Assembly: GCA_902788095.1 (NCBI GenBank)
Contig: CADAIT010000001.1
Location: forward strand, 186,001-250,000
Origin: an uncultured Bacteroidia bacterium
GTDB taxonomy: Bacteria > Bacteroidota > Bacteroidia > Bacteroidales > UBA932
DNA length: 64,000 nt
Direction: 5' to 3'
This document shows positions 44,063 to 53,472 of this stretch, one piece after another. The notes beneath the pieces are model-generated. The model had not been told where the DNA came from. It searched no databases and saw only the letters and a list, made by a program, of their open reading frames with translations. The first letter of the stretch is position 1; every line of letters begins with the position of its first letter. Both the position numbers and the translations under genes were made by a program.

Positions 44063-45799
44063 ATGAGCGAATACATTGTATCGGCCCGGAAATATCGGCC
44101 GGATTCTTTCGAAAGCCTGATTGGCCAGGATACCATTGCCAGAACGCTGTCCAACTCCATCCGGAGAGGGCAGCTGGCCCATGCATACCTTTTCTGCGGC
44201 CCGCGTGGCGTGGGGAAAACCACCACGGCGCGTATTTTCGCAAAAATGATTAACTGCGCCAATCCCGGACCGGACATGCAGCCCTGCGGAGAATGCGAAT
44301 CCTGCGTATCGTTCCAGGAAGGCCGTTCCTACTGCATACACGAACTGGATGCCGCCTCCAACAACTCCGTTGAGGACATCAAAACCCTGATGGAACAGGT
44401 GCAGGTGCCCCCGCAGGTGGGAAAATACAGCGTCTATATCATCGACGAGGTCCACATGCTGTCCCAGGCGGCGTTCAATGCTTTCCTCAAAACCCTGGAA
44501 GAACCGCCGGCACACGCCATTTTCATTCTGGCCACCACGGAGAAACACAAGATACTTCCCACCATCCTGAGCCGCTGCCAGACCTATGATTTCAACCGGA
44601 TCAGCATTCCGGACATGGTGCGCAACCTGCGCGGCATCGCGGAAAAGGAAGGGGTTGCCATTGACGACGAATCCCTGCACGTAATAGCCTCCAAGGCGGA
44701 CGGCGCCATGCGCGACGCCCTCACCATCTTTGACCAGACGGTGGCCTTCTGCGGCACGCAGGTAAAATATGAGGACGTCATCCGTAACCTGAACGTCCTG
44801 GACTACGAATACAGCTTCAAACTGGTGGACGCCTTCCTGGCGGGAGACTATGCCACCGCTTTTCTGGTCCTGGACGAGATTCTGGCCAAAGGCTTCAACG
44901 CACTGCACTTCGTGGGTTCGCTCTCCAGCCACCTTCGCAACTTGGTCGTGGCCAAAACCGGAGGCCTGGAGCCCCTGCTGGAATTGCCCGAATCGCTGAA
45001 AAAACGCTATGCGGAGCAGGCGGGCCGCTGTTCGCACCAATTCCTCTACGATGCCCTCGGCATCACGACAGCCTGCGAGAGCGGATACAAGGCGGCCGTG
45101 AATCCGCGTCTGCATATTGAGTTCGCCCTCATGCGTCTGAGCTATCTGCTGGTCAAGCCCGCCGCGGCCGAGAACAAACCCGCCGCAACGGAAAATCATC
45201 CCGCCGCGACAGCACCGGCAGCCGCAAAGCCGGCCGTAACGGAGACGAAACCTGCCGCCGCTGCAGCACCGGCGTCCGGCCCGGCCGAAAGCGAAAAAAC
45301 ACCGGCCGCCGCCACGCCCCGCCGGCGTGTAGCCAAGACCGGCTCGGCCCTGTCCATGAGCGCCCTGCTGGAGGAAAAGCCGGAGGAAGCCGCTCCTGCC
45401 GATACGCCCGAACGGGCAGCCGCCCTCCCCGCAGACGAAACCGTCCGCCTGCAATGGAAGGAACTGGCCAAGCAGTACGAGAGCCGTCCCCGACTTGCCA
45501 GCATGCTGGCAACCGGCAGCATAGACGTCCGTGAAGAAGACGGAATCAAATACATCGACTTCTTCGTGCTCAATGAGGCACAGAAACAGTGGGTGGAAGA
45601 AAAACTCCTGAGGGACTTGGAGAACAGAATCCGCGAACTCCTCGCCTGTTCCAAGGTGAACATCCTGGTATCGGTGACTCCCGTGGACGACTCGGCGGAA
45701 AAAGTTCCTTATATGCCGGAAGAAAAAGCCAAGGACCTGATGGAAAAGAACCCGGACGTCCGCGCCTTCGTGGCCGACATGGGGCTGGACACCAAGTAA
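44063..45799 (+). CDS. dnaX: DNA polymerase III subunit gamma/tau
   Basis: Clamp-loader ATPase of the replicase. The 578-residue product opens MSEYIVSARKYRPDSFESLIGQ and has Walker A GPRGVGKTT, the four-cysteine zinc module ending CGECESC, Walker B IIDEVHML and the SRC sensor motif. After about residue 365 a long Ala/Pro/Glu-rich linker precedes a C-terminal tau-like domain, so the full-length form is tau; I see no obvious slippery heptamer for a programmed gamma product. It is the first gene after the inverted-repeat unit. Confidence 0.95.
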   Translation: MSEYIVSARKYRPDSFESLIGQDTIARTLSNSIRRGQLAHAYLFCGPRGVGKTTTARIFAKMINCANPGPDMQPCGECESCVSFQEGRSYCIHELDAASNNSVEDIKTLMEQVQVPPQVGKYSVYIIDEVHMLSQAAFNAFLKTLEEPPAHAIFILATTEKHKILPTILSRCQTYDFNRISIPDMVRNLRGIAEKEGVAIDDESLHVIASKADGAMRDALTIFDQTVAFCGTQVKYEDVIRNLNVLDYEYSFKLVDAFLAGDYATAFLVLDEILAKGFNALHFVGSLSSHLRNLVVAKTGGLEPLLELPESLKKRYAEQAGRCSHQFLYDALGITTACESGYKAAVNPRLHIEFALMRLSYLLVKPAAAENKPAATENHPAATAPAAAKPAVTETKPAAAAAPASGPAESEKTPAAATPRRRVAKTGSALSMSALLEEKPEEAAPADTPERAAALPADETVRLQWKELAKQYESRPRLASMLATGSIDVREEDGIKYIDFFVLNEAQKQWVEEKLLRDLENRIRELLACSKVNILVSVTPVDDSAEKVPYMPEEKAKDLMEKNPDVRAFVADMGLDTK

Positions 45800-45805
45800 C
45801 GATAT

Positions 45806-45832
45806 TGTCATTCTGAACGTAGTGAAGAATCT
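45806..45832. repeat. Dispersed 27-nt repeat, copy 3 (inverted)
   Basis: In opposite orientation to the copies at 8961 and 17135, and directly abutting the lptB start codon, so it forms that gene's translation-initiation region. Confidence 0.7.
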
Positions 45833-46636
45833 ATGAAACTCAGAGCGGAAAAACTGGTCAAGAAATATGGCGTCCGCACAGTAGTAAAGGGCGTTTCCAT
45901 GGAAGTGCAACAGGGAGAAATCGTAGGCTTCCTGGGCCCGAACGGTGCCGGGAAAACCACCAGCTTCTATATGATTACGGGACAGGTCAAGCCCAACGGC
46001 GGCCGCATTTTCCTGGACGACGACGAAGGCAACACGGTGGAAATCACGGACCTTCCCATGTACAAACGCGCTCAGAAAGGGCTGGGCTATCTGCCGCAGG
46101 AGGCTTCCGTCTTCCGGAAGATGTCGGTGGAGGACAACATTCTCTCCGTGATGGAAATGTCGGCCAGCACCAAGGATATGACCAAGGAGCAGCGCCACGC
46201 GCGCATGGAACAGCTCATCGACGAATTCAACCTGTCCAAGGTGCGCAAATCACTGGGCATCCAGCTCTCCGGCGGTGAGCGCCGCCGCTGTGAGATTGCC
46301 CGCGCCCTGGCCGTCGATCCCAAGTTCATTCTCCTGGATGAGCCCTTCGCCGGCGTGGACCCCATCGCCGTGGAAGACATCCAGTACATCATCGCCAAAC
46401 TGAAATACCGCAACATCGGCGTTATTATCACAGACCACAACGTTGGCGAAACGCTGGCCATTACGGACCGCGCTTATCTATTGTATGAAGGGGTCATCCT
46501 GCAGGCCGGCACGCCGGAGGAACTGGCGGCCGACGAAGACGTGCGCACCAAATACCTGGGTTCCGGCTTCGTCCTCAAGCGTTCCAAGAGCGTGGAAAGA
46601 GCCCGTCGGGAAGTGGAACATGAGCACCATGTTTAA
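45833..46636 (+). CDS. lptB: LPS export ABC transporter ATP-binding protein LptB
   Basis: Cytoplasmic ATPase of the LptBFG complex that extracts lipopolysaccharide for transport to the outer membrane. The 267-residue product has Walker [10 protein letters not shown], the Q-loop in [18 protein letters not shown] (characteristic of LptB), the signature LSGGE and Walker [18 protein letters not shown] charged tail of about 20 residues extends beyond the usual end. It follows dnaX by 33 bases, with the dispersed repeat as leader. Confidence 0.93.
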   Translation: MKLRAEKLVKKYGVRTVVKGVSMEVQQGEIVGFLGPNGAGKTTSFYMITGQVKPNGGRIFLDDDEGNTVEITDLPMYKRAQKGLGYLPQEASVFRKMSVEDNILSVMEMSASTKDMTKEQRHARMEQLIDEFNLSKVRKSLGIQLSGGERRRCEIARALAVDPKFILLDEPFAGVDPIAVEDIQYIIAKLKYRNIGVIITDHNVGETLAITDRAYLLYEGVILQAGTPEELAADEDVRTKYLGSGFVLKRSKSVERARREVEHEHHV

Positions 46637-46640
46637 AGTT

Positions 46641-46656
46641 TGGCACGGCACTTGCA
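46641..46656 (+). promoter_or_regulatory. Sigma-54-type -24/-12 promoter with no gene behind it
   Basis: TGGCACGGCACTTGCA matches the sigma-54 consensus TGGCAC-N5-TTGCA exactly, including the invariant GG and GC ten bases apart. About 45 bases further is an AAAGGAG ribosome-binding-like site, but no start codon follows before the terminator at 46705. It may drive a short RNA of about 75 bases or be a remnant of a lost gene. Confidence 0.5.
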
Positions 46657-46704
46657 TTTAGCCAAACCGGTTAATAGTTGGTTTAGTTAATAATTAAAAT
46701 TAAA

Positions 46705-46743
46705 GGAGACGGATTCCACACGGGGTCCGCCTCCTTTTCTTTT
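46705..46743. terminator. Bidirectional terminator between lptB and the S41 protease gene
   Basis: A 13-bp stem with one mismatch and two G-U pairs (46705-46717 with 46722-46734), loop ACAC, is followed by TTTTCTTTT on the plus strand and by a T-rich run on the minus strand. It serves both convergent genes. Confidence 0.8.
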
Positions 46744-46755
46744 CCGGACAGGGCC

Positions 46756-48342
46756 TTACAACGTTTCCAGGGCCCTTTCCACCGTATTGTCTACCGGAAG
46801 GTAATACTTGTAGAAGGCATTCTCACCCAACGGTGAGTAGCGTGCAATGAGGGCCTGTAATTGCGGAACCAGGTAGAATGCGCTCTGGTCCCATTCCGCC
46901 GCCGAACACGGGATGCCGTCCTGCCGCTTGGCATAGGCCGGAAATGCCGCCTGCAAATTAAGCTCCGACAGGAAACGGTCCATGGCCGGATACGTGTTTA
47001 TCTCCTTGAGCCGGGCCGCGTGCCTGTCAAAGACGTAAGATGCAAAGCGCATCTGGGTGGCCTTGCGGTTGCAGGCCATGTAGAACGCAGAGGCCCGCGT
47101 CGTGTCCATCGGCACAAAGATATCCGGCATGATGCCGCCACCGCCGTACACCTTGCGGCCCCGACGGGTACGGTGCACATCCGAGGTATCCAGCTTTACG
47201 CTGTCGGCGTTGAAGACCTCACCGTCCGCATAGCGGTTGTAAATATCATAGGCATAATCCCTTTCGCTGGTGTAAGGCTTCTGGATGCACCGGCCGCTCG
47301 GGGTATAATACCGCGCCACCGTGAGCCGCACGCCGGAATTGTCATTGAAGAAGAACGGCTCCTGCACCAGGCCTTTGCCAAACGAGCGGCGGCCGATTAC
47401 CGTACCCCTGTCGTTGTCCTGGATGGCGCCGGCAAAAATCTCGCTGGCCGATGCCGAATTCTCGCTGATAAGGACCGTCAGCCCCATGCTCTGGAAAATG
47501 CCGCGTCCGTCGGCCTTATATACCTCGCGCGCGCGATGGCGACCTTCGATATAGACGATGGTATCGCCGGGAGAAAGAAAATCGTTGGAGAGCAGCAGCG
47601 CCTGGTCCATATAGCCGCCGGAATTGTCGCGGACGTCGAAAATCAGGTGCGTCATCCCCTGCTCCATGAGCTTGAGCGTTGCCTCGTGACACTCCTTGTA
47701 GGTGGTGCGGGAGAACTTGCCCAGCCGCAGATAGCCGATGGAATCCCGGACGATGAAGGCGGCGTCCACGCTGTGCACGGGAATTTTCCCGCGCGTAATC
47801 TCGAAAGGAATCTCCTCCGCACCGCGTTTCACCGTAACGGTGACCTTGGTACCGGAAGGGCCCTTCATCCGACGGACCATGCTGTCCTGCGGAAACTTGA
47901 CGCCGGCAATCACCTTATCGTCCACTTTCAGGAGGCGGTCCCCCATCTGCAGGCCTACTTTTTCCGACGGACCGCCGGCAATCACCTCCAGCACGATGGC
48001 CGTATCATTGGGCACATTGAACTGAATGCCGATACCGTCGAAATTGCCGGCCAGTTCCTCCTGCGAATCGCTGAGCTCCTGGGGCGGCAGATAGACCGAA
48101 TGCGGATCCAGCCTGGACAGGGCGGCGACAATGGCGGCATCCGTCATGCCCTCCCGGTTCAGGGTGTCCACATAGTTTTTTTCCACCATGTCCAGCACCA
48201 GGTTCAGTTTGCGCCAGTCTGTATATTTGGTACGCAGCAGGTGCCGGCTTTCCCGATAACGGACAATCCACAGTGTAACAAGGGCACCGATGACGATGCC
48301 CAAAATAACCTGTACAAGTTGAATGAGGGTCTGTTTTTTCAT
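46756..48342 (-). CDS. S41 family C-terminal processing peptidase with PDZ domain
   Basis: A 528-residue periplasmic protease anchored by an N-terminal span (about residues 6-24). A PDZ domain (about 90-170) precedes the S41 core with the catalytic serine in NSASASEIFAG and the lysine in GRRSFGKGLVQ. A C-terminal helical extension of about 130 residues follows the usual end. The start at 48342 overlaps the stop of the dCMP deaminase gene as ATGA. The family trims exported proteins at the C-terminus; in Bacteroidetes several paralogues exist, so the substrate is unknown. Confidence 0.88.
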   Translation of the reverse strand: MKKQTLIQLVQVILGIVIGALVTLWIVRYRESRHLLRTKYTDWRKLNLVLDMVEKNYVDTLNREGMTDAAIVAALSRLDPHSVYLPPQELSDSQEELAGNFDGIGIQFNVPNDTAIVLEVIAGGPSEKVGLQMGDRLLKVDDKVIAGVKFPQDSMVRRMKGPSGTKVTVTVKRGAEEIPFEITRGKIPVHSVDAAFIVRDSIGYLRLGKFSRTTYKECHEATLKLMEQGMTHLIFDVRDNSGGYMDQALLLSNDFLSPGDTIVYIEGRHRAREVYKADGRGIFQSMGLTVLISENSASASEIFAGAIQDNDRGTVIGRRSFGKGLVQEPFFFNDNSGVRLTVARYYTPSGRCIQKPYTSERDYAYDIYNRYADGEVFNADSVKLDTSDVHRTRRGRKVYGGGGIMPDIFVPMDTTRASAFYMACNRKATQMRFASYVFDRHAARLKEINTYPAMDRFLSELNLQAAFPAYAKRQDGIPCSAAEWDQSAFYLVPQLQALIARYSPLGENAFYKYYLPVDNTVERALETL

Positions 48343-48740
48343 TGTGCCTGTTCCACTTCTATGCCGGCCCGCTTCAGGAGGTCGATTCCGTCCGTGAGCC
48401 TGTAGGCGTCCCGGTAAACGACCCTGCTGATGCCCGCCTGGATAATCAGTTTGGCACATTCGGCACAGGGCGAAGCCGTTACATACAGGGTGGCGCCCTG
48501 GCTGCTGTTCCCGCTCTTCGCCACCTTGGTTATGGCATTGGCTTCCGCATGCAGCACATAGGGTTTGGTAACGCCGTTTTCGTCTTCGCAGATGTTTTCA
48601 AATCCGGAAGGGGTACCGTTGTAACCGTCCGAGATAATCGTACGGTCTTTCACCAGCAAGGCGCCTACCTTCCTGCGTTTGCAGTAGGAATTCTGCGCCC
48701 ATACTTCGGCCATCGCCAGATATGAATGATCGAATTTCAT
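48339..48740 (-). CDS. dCMP deaminase family zinc deaminase
   Basis: A 133-residue enzyme with the zinc-site HAE (His64, Glu66) and PCAEC (Cys92, Cys95) of cytidine/deoxycytidylate deaminases. The DGYNGTPSGFENI segment and interior length are typical of the dCMP deaminase/ComEB group, which supplies dUMP for thymidylate synthesis. It lies between the acyl-CoA ligase and protease genes, overlapping one base and four bases respectively, so it is in a tight three-gene run. Confidence 0.9.
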   Translation of the reverse strand: MKFDHSYLAMAEVWAQNSYCKRRKVGALLVKDRTIISDGYNGTPSGFENICEDENGVTKPYVLHAEANAITKVAKSGNSSQGATLYVTASPCAECAKLIIQAGISRVVYRDAYRLTDGIDLLKRAGIEVEQAQ

Positions 48741-50392
48741 CAGCGCTGGTACAGATAGCGTTTGATACTCTTCTTGGGAGTACGCTCAAAGTCTTCCGGC
48801 ATGAGCTCTATCTTCTTGATTTGCGCATAGTTGGGAAGCTCCTGATTGATGGCGGGGAGCATATCCGTAATGCGCTTTTTGAACTCGCTGCGGGTCATGC
48901 CGTCCAGTTCTCCCTGGTGCCAGTCCGGATAGATGAGGGCCGTGAGTCCGCCATCGTCTTCCACCACCAGGGAATCCACTACATAGGCGAAATTGTTGAT
49001 GGTGGCCTCCAGTTCCTCCGGGTAGATATTCTGGCCGGAAGGGCCCAATACCATGCACTTGGAACGACCGCGCAGGAACAGGTAGCCGTCCTCGTCCATG
49101 ACACCCATGTCACCGGTTCGGAACCAGCCGTCCCTGGTGAAGGACTCCTGCGTAGACTTGGGGTTCTTGTAATAACCCAGACATACATTGGGGCCCTTCA
49201 CCTGCACTTCGCCGGGAATGTTCTGCGGGTCCGTAGAATCGATTCGGATTTCCATGTTGAGCGCAGCACGGCCGGCGCTGCCCACCTTCACCTTGTCCCA
49301 ATGGGCGTAGCCGATGATGGGGGCGCATTCCGTCATGCCATAGCCCACCGTGTAGTGGAAGCCGATGGAATGCAGGAATTTCTCCACCTCCGGATTGAAG
49401 GCGGCGCCGCCCAGGATGACCTCCTCGAACTGGTCGCCGAAGGCATGGGTGAGTTCCGTGCAGAACTTCTTCTTGATCTCCGCACCCAAGATAGGAATGC
49501 GGCGATAATACTTAGTCTTGTCCACAAGGGGCTTGAGCTTGCTCTTGTACACCTTCTCTATCACCAGCGGCACGGCGATGATGATGTCCGGATGAATCTC
49601 GCTGAACGCCTGCATGATAATCTTGGGAGAAGGCACGCGGCTGAGAAAATGCACATGCATGCCGATGGACATCTCGAACAGGAACTCGAACATCATGCCG
49701 TACATGTGGGCCGTAGGCAGCATGGAGACCACGTTCATGCCGGCCTTGAGCATGGGGCAGGCATCCTCCCGCGCGAACTGGATGTTGGAGTACAGGGCAC
49801 GGTAAGGAATCATGACACCCTTGGAGAATCCGGACGTACCGGAAGTATAGTTGATGATGGCCAGTTCCTCTGCGCTGTCCTCATAATAATTCAGGTCCTC
49901 CGGCTCAAAGTTGTTGGGATATCGGTGGCCGAATTCCTCGTTCAGGTGCTCGCGGATCCGGGCGCGTTCTTCGCTGTCGGCGTACAGGAACTTGAAGGTG
50001 TTGATTTGCACCACCACCGATAGGTCCGGCATTTCTTCTATCTGAAGGCCCTCCCAGATGACATCGTCAACGAACAGGACGCGCGCCTCGGAATGGTTGA
50101 CAAGATAGTGTATATTGCCGGGTTTGAATTCGTGCAGGATGGGAACGGCGACGGCGCCGTACGTGATGGCCGCCAGAAAACTGACGCCCCAGTTGGCCTG
50201 ATTCCTTGAGCAAATCGCCACTTTGTCTCCTTTCTTGAGACCACACTGCTCGAAGGCGATGTGCAGTTTCGCAATGCGACGGGCGACATCCCGATAGGCC
50301 AGGGTCATGCCCTGATAATTGGTGAGCGCGGGACGGTCCCAGTTGCGCACAAAACTGTCTTGCAGGATTTTGTTAACGGATTTGAATTCCAT
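48740..50392 (-). CDS. Long-chain fatty acid-CoA ligase-type AMP-binding enzyme
   Basis: A 550-residue adenylate-forming enzyme. The phosphate-binding loop YTSGTSGFSKG near residue 185, the GYGMTECAP motif near 350, and the GWFRTGDMG and KCMVLGPSGQNIYPEELE segments define the family, with the catalytic lysine expected at the C-terminal KKSIKRYLY. It activates a fatty acid or related acid to its CoA thioester in the cytoplasm; chain-length preference cannot be read. It is the first gene of the run with dCMP deaminase and the S41 protease. Confidence 0.88.
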   Translation of the reverse strand: MEFKSVNKILQDSFVRNWDRPALTNYQGMTLAYRDVARRIAKLHIAFEQCGLKKGDKVAICSRNQANWGVSFLAAITYGAVAVPILHEFKPGNIHYLVNHSEARVLFVDDVIWEGLQIEEMPDLSVVVQINTFKFLYADSEERARIREHLNEEFGHRYPNNFEPEDLNYYEDSAEELAIINYTSGTSGFSKGVMIPYRALYSNIQFAREDACPMLKAGMNVVSMLPTAHMYGMMFEFLFEMSIGMHVHFLSRVPSPKIIMQAFSEIHPDIIIAVPLVIEKVYKSKLKPLVDKTKYYRRIPILGAEIKKKFCTELTHAFGDQFEEVILGGAAFNPEVEKFLHSIGFHYTVGYGMTECAPIIGYAHWDKVKVGSAGRAALNMEIRIDSTDPQNIPGEVQVKGPNVCLGYYKNPKSTQESFTRDGWFRTGDMGVMDEDGYLFLRGRSKCMVLGPSGQNIYPEELEATINNFAYVVDSLVVEDDGGLTALIYPDWHQGELDGMTRSEFKKRITDMLPAINQELPNYAQIKKIELMPEDFERTPKKSIKRYLYQR

Positions 50393-50404
50393 ATACCATA
50401 AATG

Positions 50405-52525
50405 TTAATTCAGTTTGAAGTCCCGGGTGCGGGCATCGTAACATTCTGCCGATACGCCTTTCGAAGTGGGCGTGAGCACGGCATCGGGCTTTATCATTTT
50501 TCCGCCCGTTTCCTTGGTAAGGGGTTCTCCGCCCTCAAAGGGATAGATGAGCGTACGCACCGACGTACGGACCGCCCAGAAGCGTTTCCCCTTAATTTCC
50601 AAGAGCTCCGGCAGGTTCTTGACCGTTTCCGGCGCCTTGATTCCCAGCCAGCCTTCCGGTTTTTGACCGTGCAGGTTGTAGCGTTCCAGCGTGTTGTCCG
50701 TATGGAGCACCATGACGGTGTAACCTCCCGCTCCGGTAAAGTCATAAGCGTCGGGGCCCAGCAGCACGGGTTTCTGCAGGGTTACGGGGAAACCGTTCAC
50801 CCAGTGGCCCAGCCGGTCCAGCAGATACAGTTTGGAACCACCGCAGAACAGGAACTGTATTTTTTTGTTCTTGTAATAGTCTATGCTCTGCACACGGCCG
50901 CAGAGGGTTTCCTTGAACGGGATCCCCCACACGCCCTTGCCGTTTTCGTCGTTCAGGCAAATGGAGCCATGCGCATTCTGATACAGGTAATTGGTCTTTC
51001 CCGTAACGTGGTTGACCACGGGGAAAAGGCCGGTGGGGACGACAACCACCGTATCCCGCTCCAGCACCTGGACCTTGGTCCCCTTGAGTGCGCGGGTATC
51101 TACGCGAAGCCGGAAAGCGGGCCGATCGCCGGACAAATCCAACGATGCGCTTGCGGGGGCGAAACCGGCGCCGCGGACAAATTCCTGCAAAGGCGTCGCC
51201 AGGCCGGAAGCCAGCAGCTGCGCGGCCAGTTCCGGAGCATCCGAGAAAGAAGCATAGTAAACGAAACCGTCCGGAATATCCACGGAAGCATCTGACAGGC
51301 GGTCTTTGAGACTATATTCCAGAAAAGCCTTTTCCGCAAACATACGCACGGTGGGAAGGTCTGAATAGACGGTCCAGCGGGAATTGACGGAAGCGCAGGA
51401 CGTATCCACCGCTTCGAATTGTTCTCCCAGCAAAAGGGCAAGGCAGCCGCTGTACGGGTTGGTCCGTTCTTTTCCCAGTTTTTGGTCCCGGGCCGAGCGG
51501 ACCAGGAGGACATCTCTCCGGACACCGTCTTCCGCCACGAAAGAAGCGCTGACCACCTCTTTGGGCTGCAATGCCTGGAACCAGGCTTCGGGAGAAAGCG
51601 GACGTCCGTCCTTGGCTTTCAAAGCCTTATTGTATTTGACCAGCCGGCCGCAGCCGTCTTCAAAGCTGCGACGGGCAGCCAGGAACGCATCGGCATCGGA
51701 CACCGGAACAGAGACGGCGGAACGCGTAAAATAAGGCAGCACTTCCGTAAATTCCGGCCGGGAGACAGGCGTTCCCTGAAATGCCCGGAAAAAACTGGCG
51801 GGAGCCTCTCCGGGGAGGGTGGTTCCCTTTATCGTCACATGCTCTTTATCCGCGTCCTGGATGCTCCAGGCGCTCCAGGAAGTAAGGTCTTTGACAAAAG
51901 CGGCATGGGGGCGGCAGGCCGTTCCGCCATAGGTTTGCACCAGCTTGCCGGCCTGGCTGTGCAGAAGGAACAGGATGGCCGGACCGGAGACACCGCGGAC
52001 CAGGTCCTGCAAGTTCCTGACTCCCAGGATGGAGGTTTCTTCGTCCAGATGACGCACGGCGGCATTCAGGAACGTTTCCGAGCGGGAGGCCAGCAGGAAC
52101 CCGTCTTTCTCCAAGGTCTTCAGCCCGGCTTTTGCAGCGAGTGAAAGAAGTACGGAATCCGCCGGGACGGCTTCGGCCGCCACAAGCGGCACCAGGGAAC
52201 CGCTGTTATGCAGGGAAACGGCTACGCGTTTACGGCCCAGTGCGGAAAGAAAGGACATGAAATCCGGATTGCCCGGCGCCAGGAAACCCTGGACAAAGCC
52301 GGTGGAATCGGCCATGAGACGGGCCGCTTTGGACGATGCGTCAAAAACCATGACGGCGTTGGCATCCGAGGGAATGGCTTTGAGCACGGACCAGCCGGCA
52401 GGTGCCGGGGCCGCGGAGGAAGACGCTTCCGGGCCGGTGCGATACAGGCGCACAACAGCCAATGCGATACCGGAAAGCAAGAGTGCCAAGGCCACGACGG
52501 CCACAATCGTAGAGCGTTTTCCCAT
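50405..52525 (-). CDS. Large DUF3352-like membrane-anchored protein
   Basis: A 706-residue protein. One N-terminal span (about residues 6-26) is followed by an Ala/Ser/Pro-rich linker and a long periplasmic domain. The opening LKAIPSDANAVMVFDAS is typical of a Bacteroidetes group related to DUF3352, and the second half (from about 470) has beta-propeller-like repeats (TNYLYQNAHGSICLND, SKLYLLDRLGHWVNGFP). Function is unknown. The start at 52525 is set by a minus-strand TACCTTTG box at 52539-52532. It lies 12 bases upstream of the acyl-CoA ligase start on the same strand. Confidence 0.7.
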   Translation of the reverse strand: MGKRSTIVAVVALALLLSGIALAVVRLYRTGPEASSSAAPAPAGWSVLKAIPSDANAVMVFDASSKAARLMADSTGFVQGFLAPGNPDFMSFLSALGRKRVAVSLHNSGSLVPLVAAEAVPADSVLLSLAAKAGLKTLEKDGFLLASRSETFLNAAVRHLDEETSILGVRNLQDLVRGVSGPAILFLLHSQAGKLVQTYGGTACRPHAAFVKDLTSWSAWSIQDADKEHVTIKGTTLPGEAPASFFRAFQGTPVSRPEFTEVLPYFTRSAVSVPVSDADAFLAARRSFEDGCGRLVKYNKALKAKDGRPLSPEAWFQALQPKEVVSASFVAEDGVRRDVLLVRSARDQKLGKERTNPYSGCLALLLGEQFEAVDTSCASVNSRWTVYSDLPTVRMFAEKAFLEYSLKDRLSDASVDIPDGFVYYASFSDAPELAAQLLASGLATPLQEFVRGAGFAPASASLDLSGDRPAFRLRVDTRALKGTKVQVLERDTVVVVPTGLFPVVNHVTGKTNYLYQNAHGSICLNDENGKGVWGIPFKETLCGRVQSIDYYKNKKIQFLFCGGSKLYLLDRLGHWVNGFPVTLQKPVLLGPDAYDFTGAGGYTVMVLHTDNTLERYNLHGQKPEGWLGIKAPETVKNLPELLEIKGKRFWAVRTSVRTLIYPFEGGEPLTKETGGKMIKPDAVLTPTSKGVSAECYDARTRDFKLN

Positions 52526-52531
52526 AGCATG

Positions 52532-52595
52532 CAAAGGTAGTGATAATTTTATAATTAGGAAATATGTTTTTTCATAAAATCTCTTTGTACCTTTG
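52532..52595. promoter_or_regulatory. Divergent promoters at 52.5 kb
   Basis: TACCTTTG occurs on the minus strand at 52539-52532 (for the DUF3352-like gene, six bases before its ATG) and on the plus strand at 52588-52595 (for the gene at 52612). Confidence 0.6.
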
Positions 52596-52611
52596 CACTG
52601 TTGTTTAGAAG

Positions 52612-53472
52612 ATGAATAAGATGAAGAAAGCATTTGCCGTTTTGGGCGCGTTGCTGGTATGCCTGAACATATCTGGTCAGGGAAAAGTGAACACGCGCAA
52701 GTACATCCTGAATGATTTTACCGACAAAATAACGCAAGTGGTCCTCACCGGCAACGAAGTCCTGGACAGCGGCTTGCGGCAGGAAATCGTGAACTGGTGG
52801 ACCTCATCCCCTTACGAATTCTGCACGAAAGACGCCTTCGAAGAACGCAAGACAAAGGACCTCTATTATTTTCTCATCCCCGCAGAGAGCCAGTTCGAGG
52901 GCGAAAAGGAGCCGGGCATCCTGTTCCTTACCCTGGTCAAGGGCGGGCCGGAAGCCCGGGAAGGCATCCGGCACATGCACGAGATTATCTCCCTCCCCCT
53001 CATGGCGGCCATGGGCGGCAGCGGACGCGAACTGGTGTTCCTGGGCTCCATCGTCAAGTCCATCCAGGAATTTACGCTGGATGCCATGAAGAGCGAAAAA
53101 ACAGCCTACAGCATGGACTCCTGGTTCAACCGCAACTACGCCAGGGAGGGAAAAATGAAGCAGATATACCTGGCAAAGGACGATTTGTCGGAAAACGTGA
53201 CGGAAAAGCAGCTCCAGCGTTATCTGGACGAGGACATATTCCTTTGCACGGACGAAGAAGCGGACGAGGTTTTCCTCAGCGGGAGGTATCATGCCCTGGT
53301 GAGTTACACTGTTGCGCCCCTCCTGCCGGAAAACAAAGCGTCGTATTGCTATAAGATGCTGTTCGACGCAGAGGAGCACCTGCTGTATTACATCCACAAG
53401 CACAAAATCACGGAAAAGACCGGAAGCGGGTTTGTCGCCGACGATCTCAAACGCCTGGCAAGAAACAGATGA
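52612..53472 (+). CDS. Conserved exported protein of unknown function
   Basis: A 286-residue protein with a signal peptide ending near NISGQ (residue 23 region). The mature part is alpha/beta, charged and shows no motif I recognise; it begins with RKYILNDFTDKITQVVL. A second ATG at 52621 is equally plausible. It overlaps the M16 peptidase start by four bases, so the two are coupled; it may be an accessory or substrate of the peptidase, but nothing in the sequence proves this. Confidence 0.7.
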   Translation: MNKMKKAFAVLGALLVCLNISGQGKVNTRKYILNDFTDKITQVVLTGNEVLDSGLRQEIVNWWTSSPYEFCTKDAFEERKTKDLYYFLIPAESQFEGEKEPGILFLTLVKGGPEAREGIRHMHEIISLPLMAAMGGSGRELVFLGSIVKSIQEFTLDAMKSEKTAYSMDSWFNRNYAREGKMKQIYLAKDDLSENVTEKQLQRYLDEDIFLCTDEEADEVFLSGRYHALVSYTVAPLLPENKASYCYKMLFDAEEHLLYYIHKHKITEKTGSGFVADDLKRLARNR

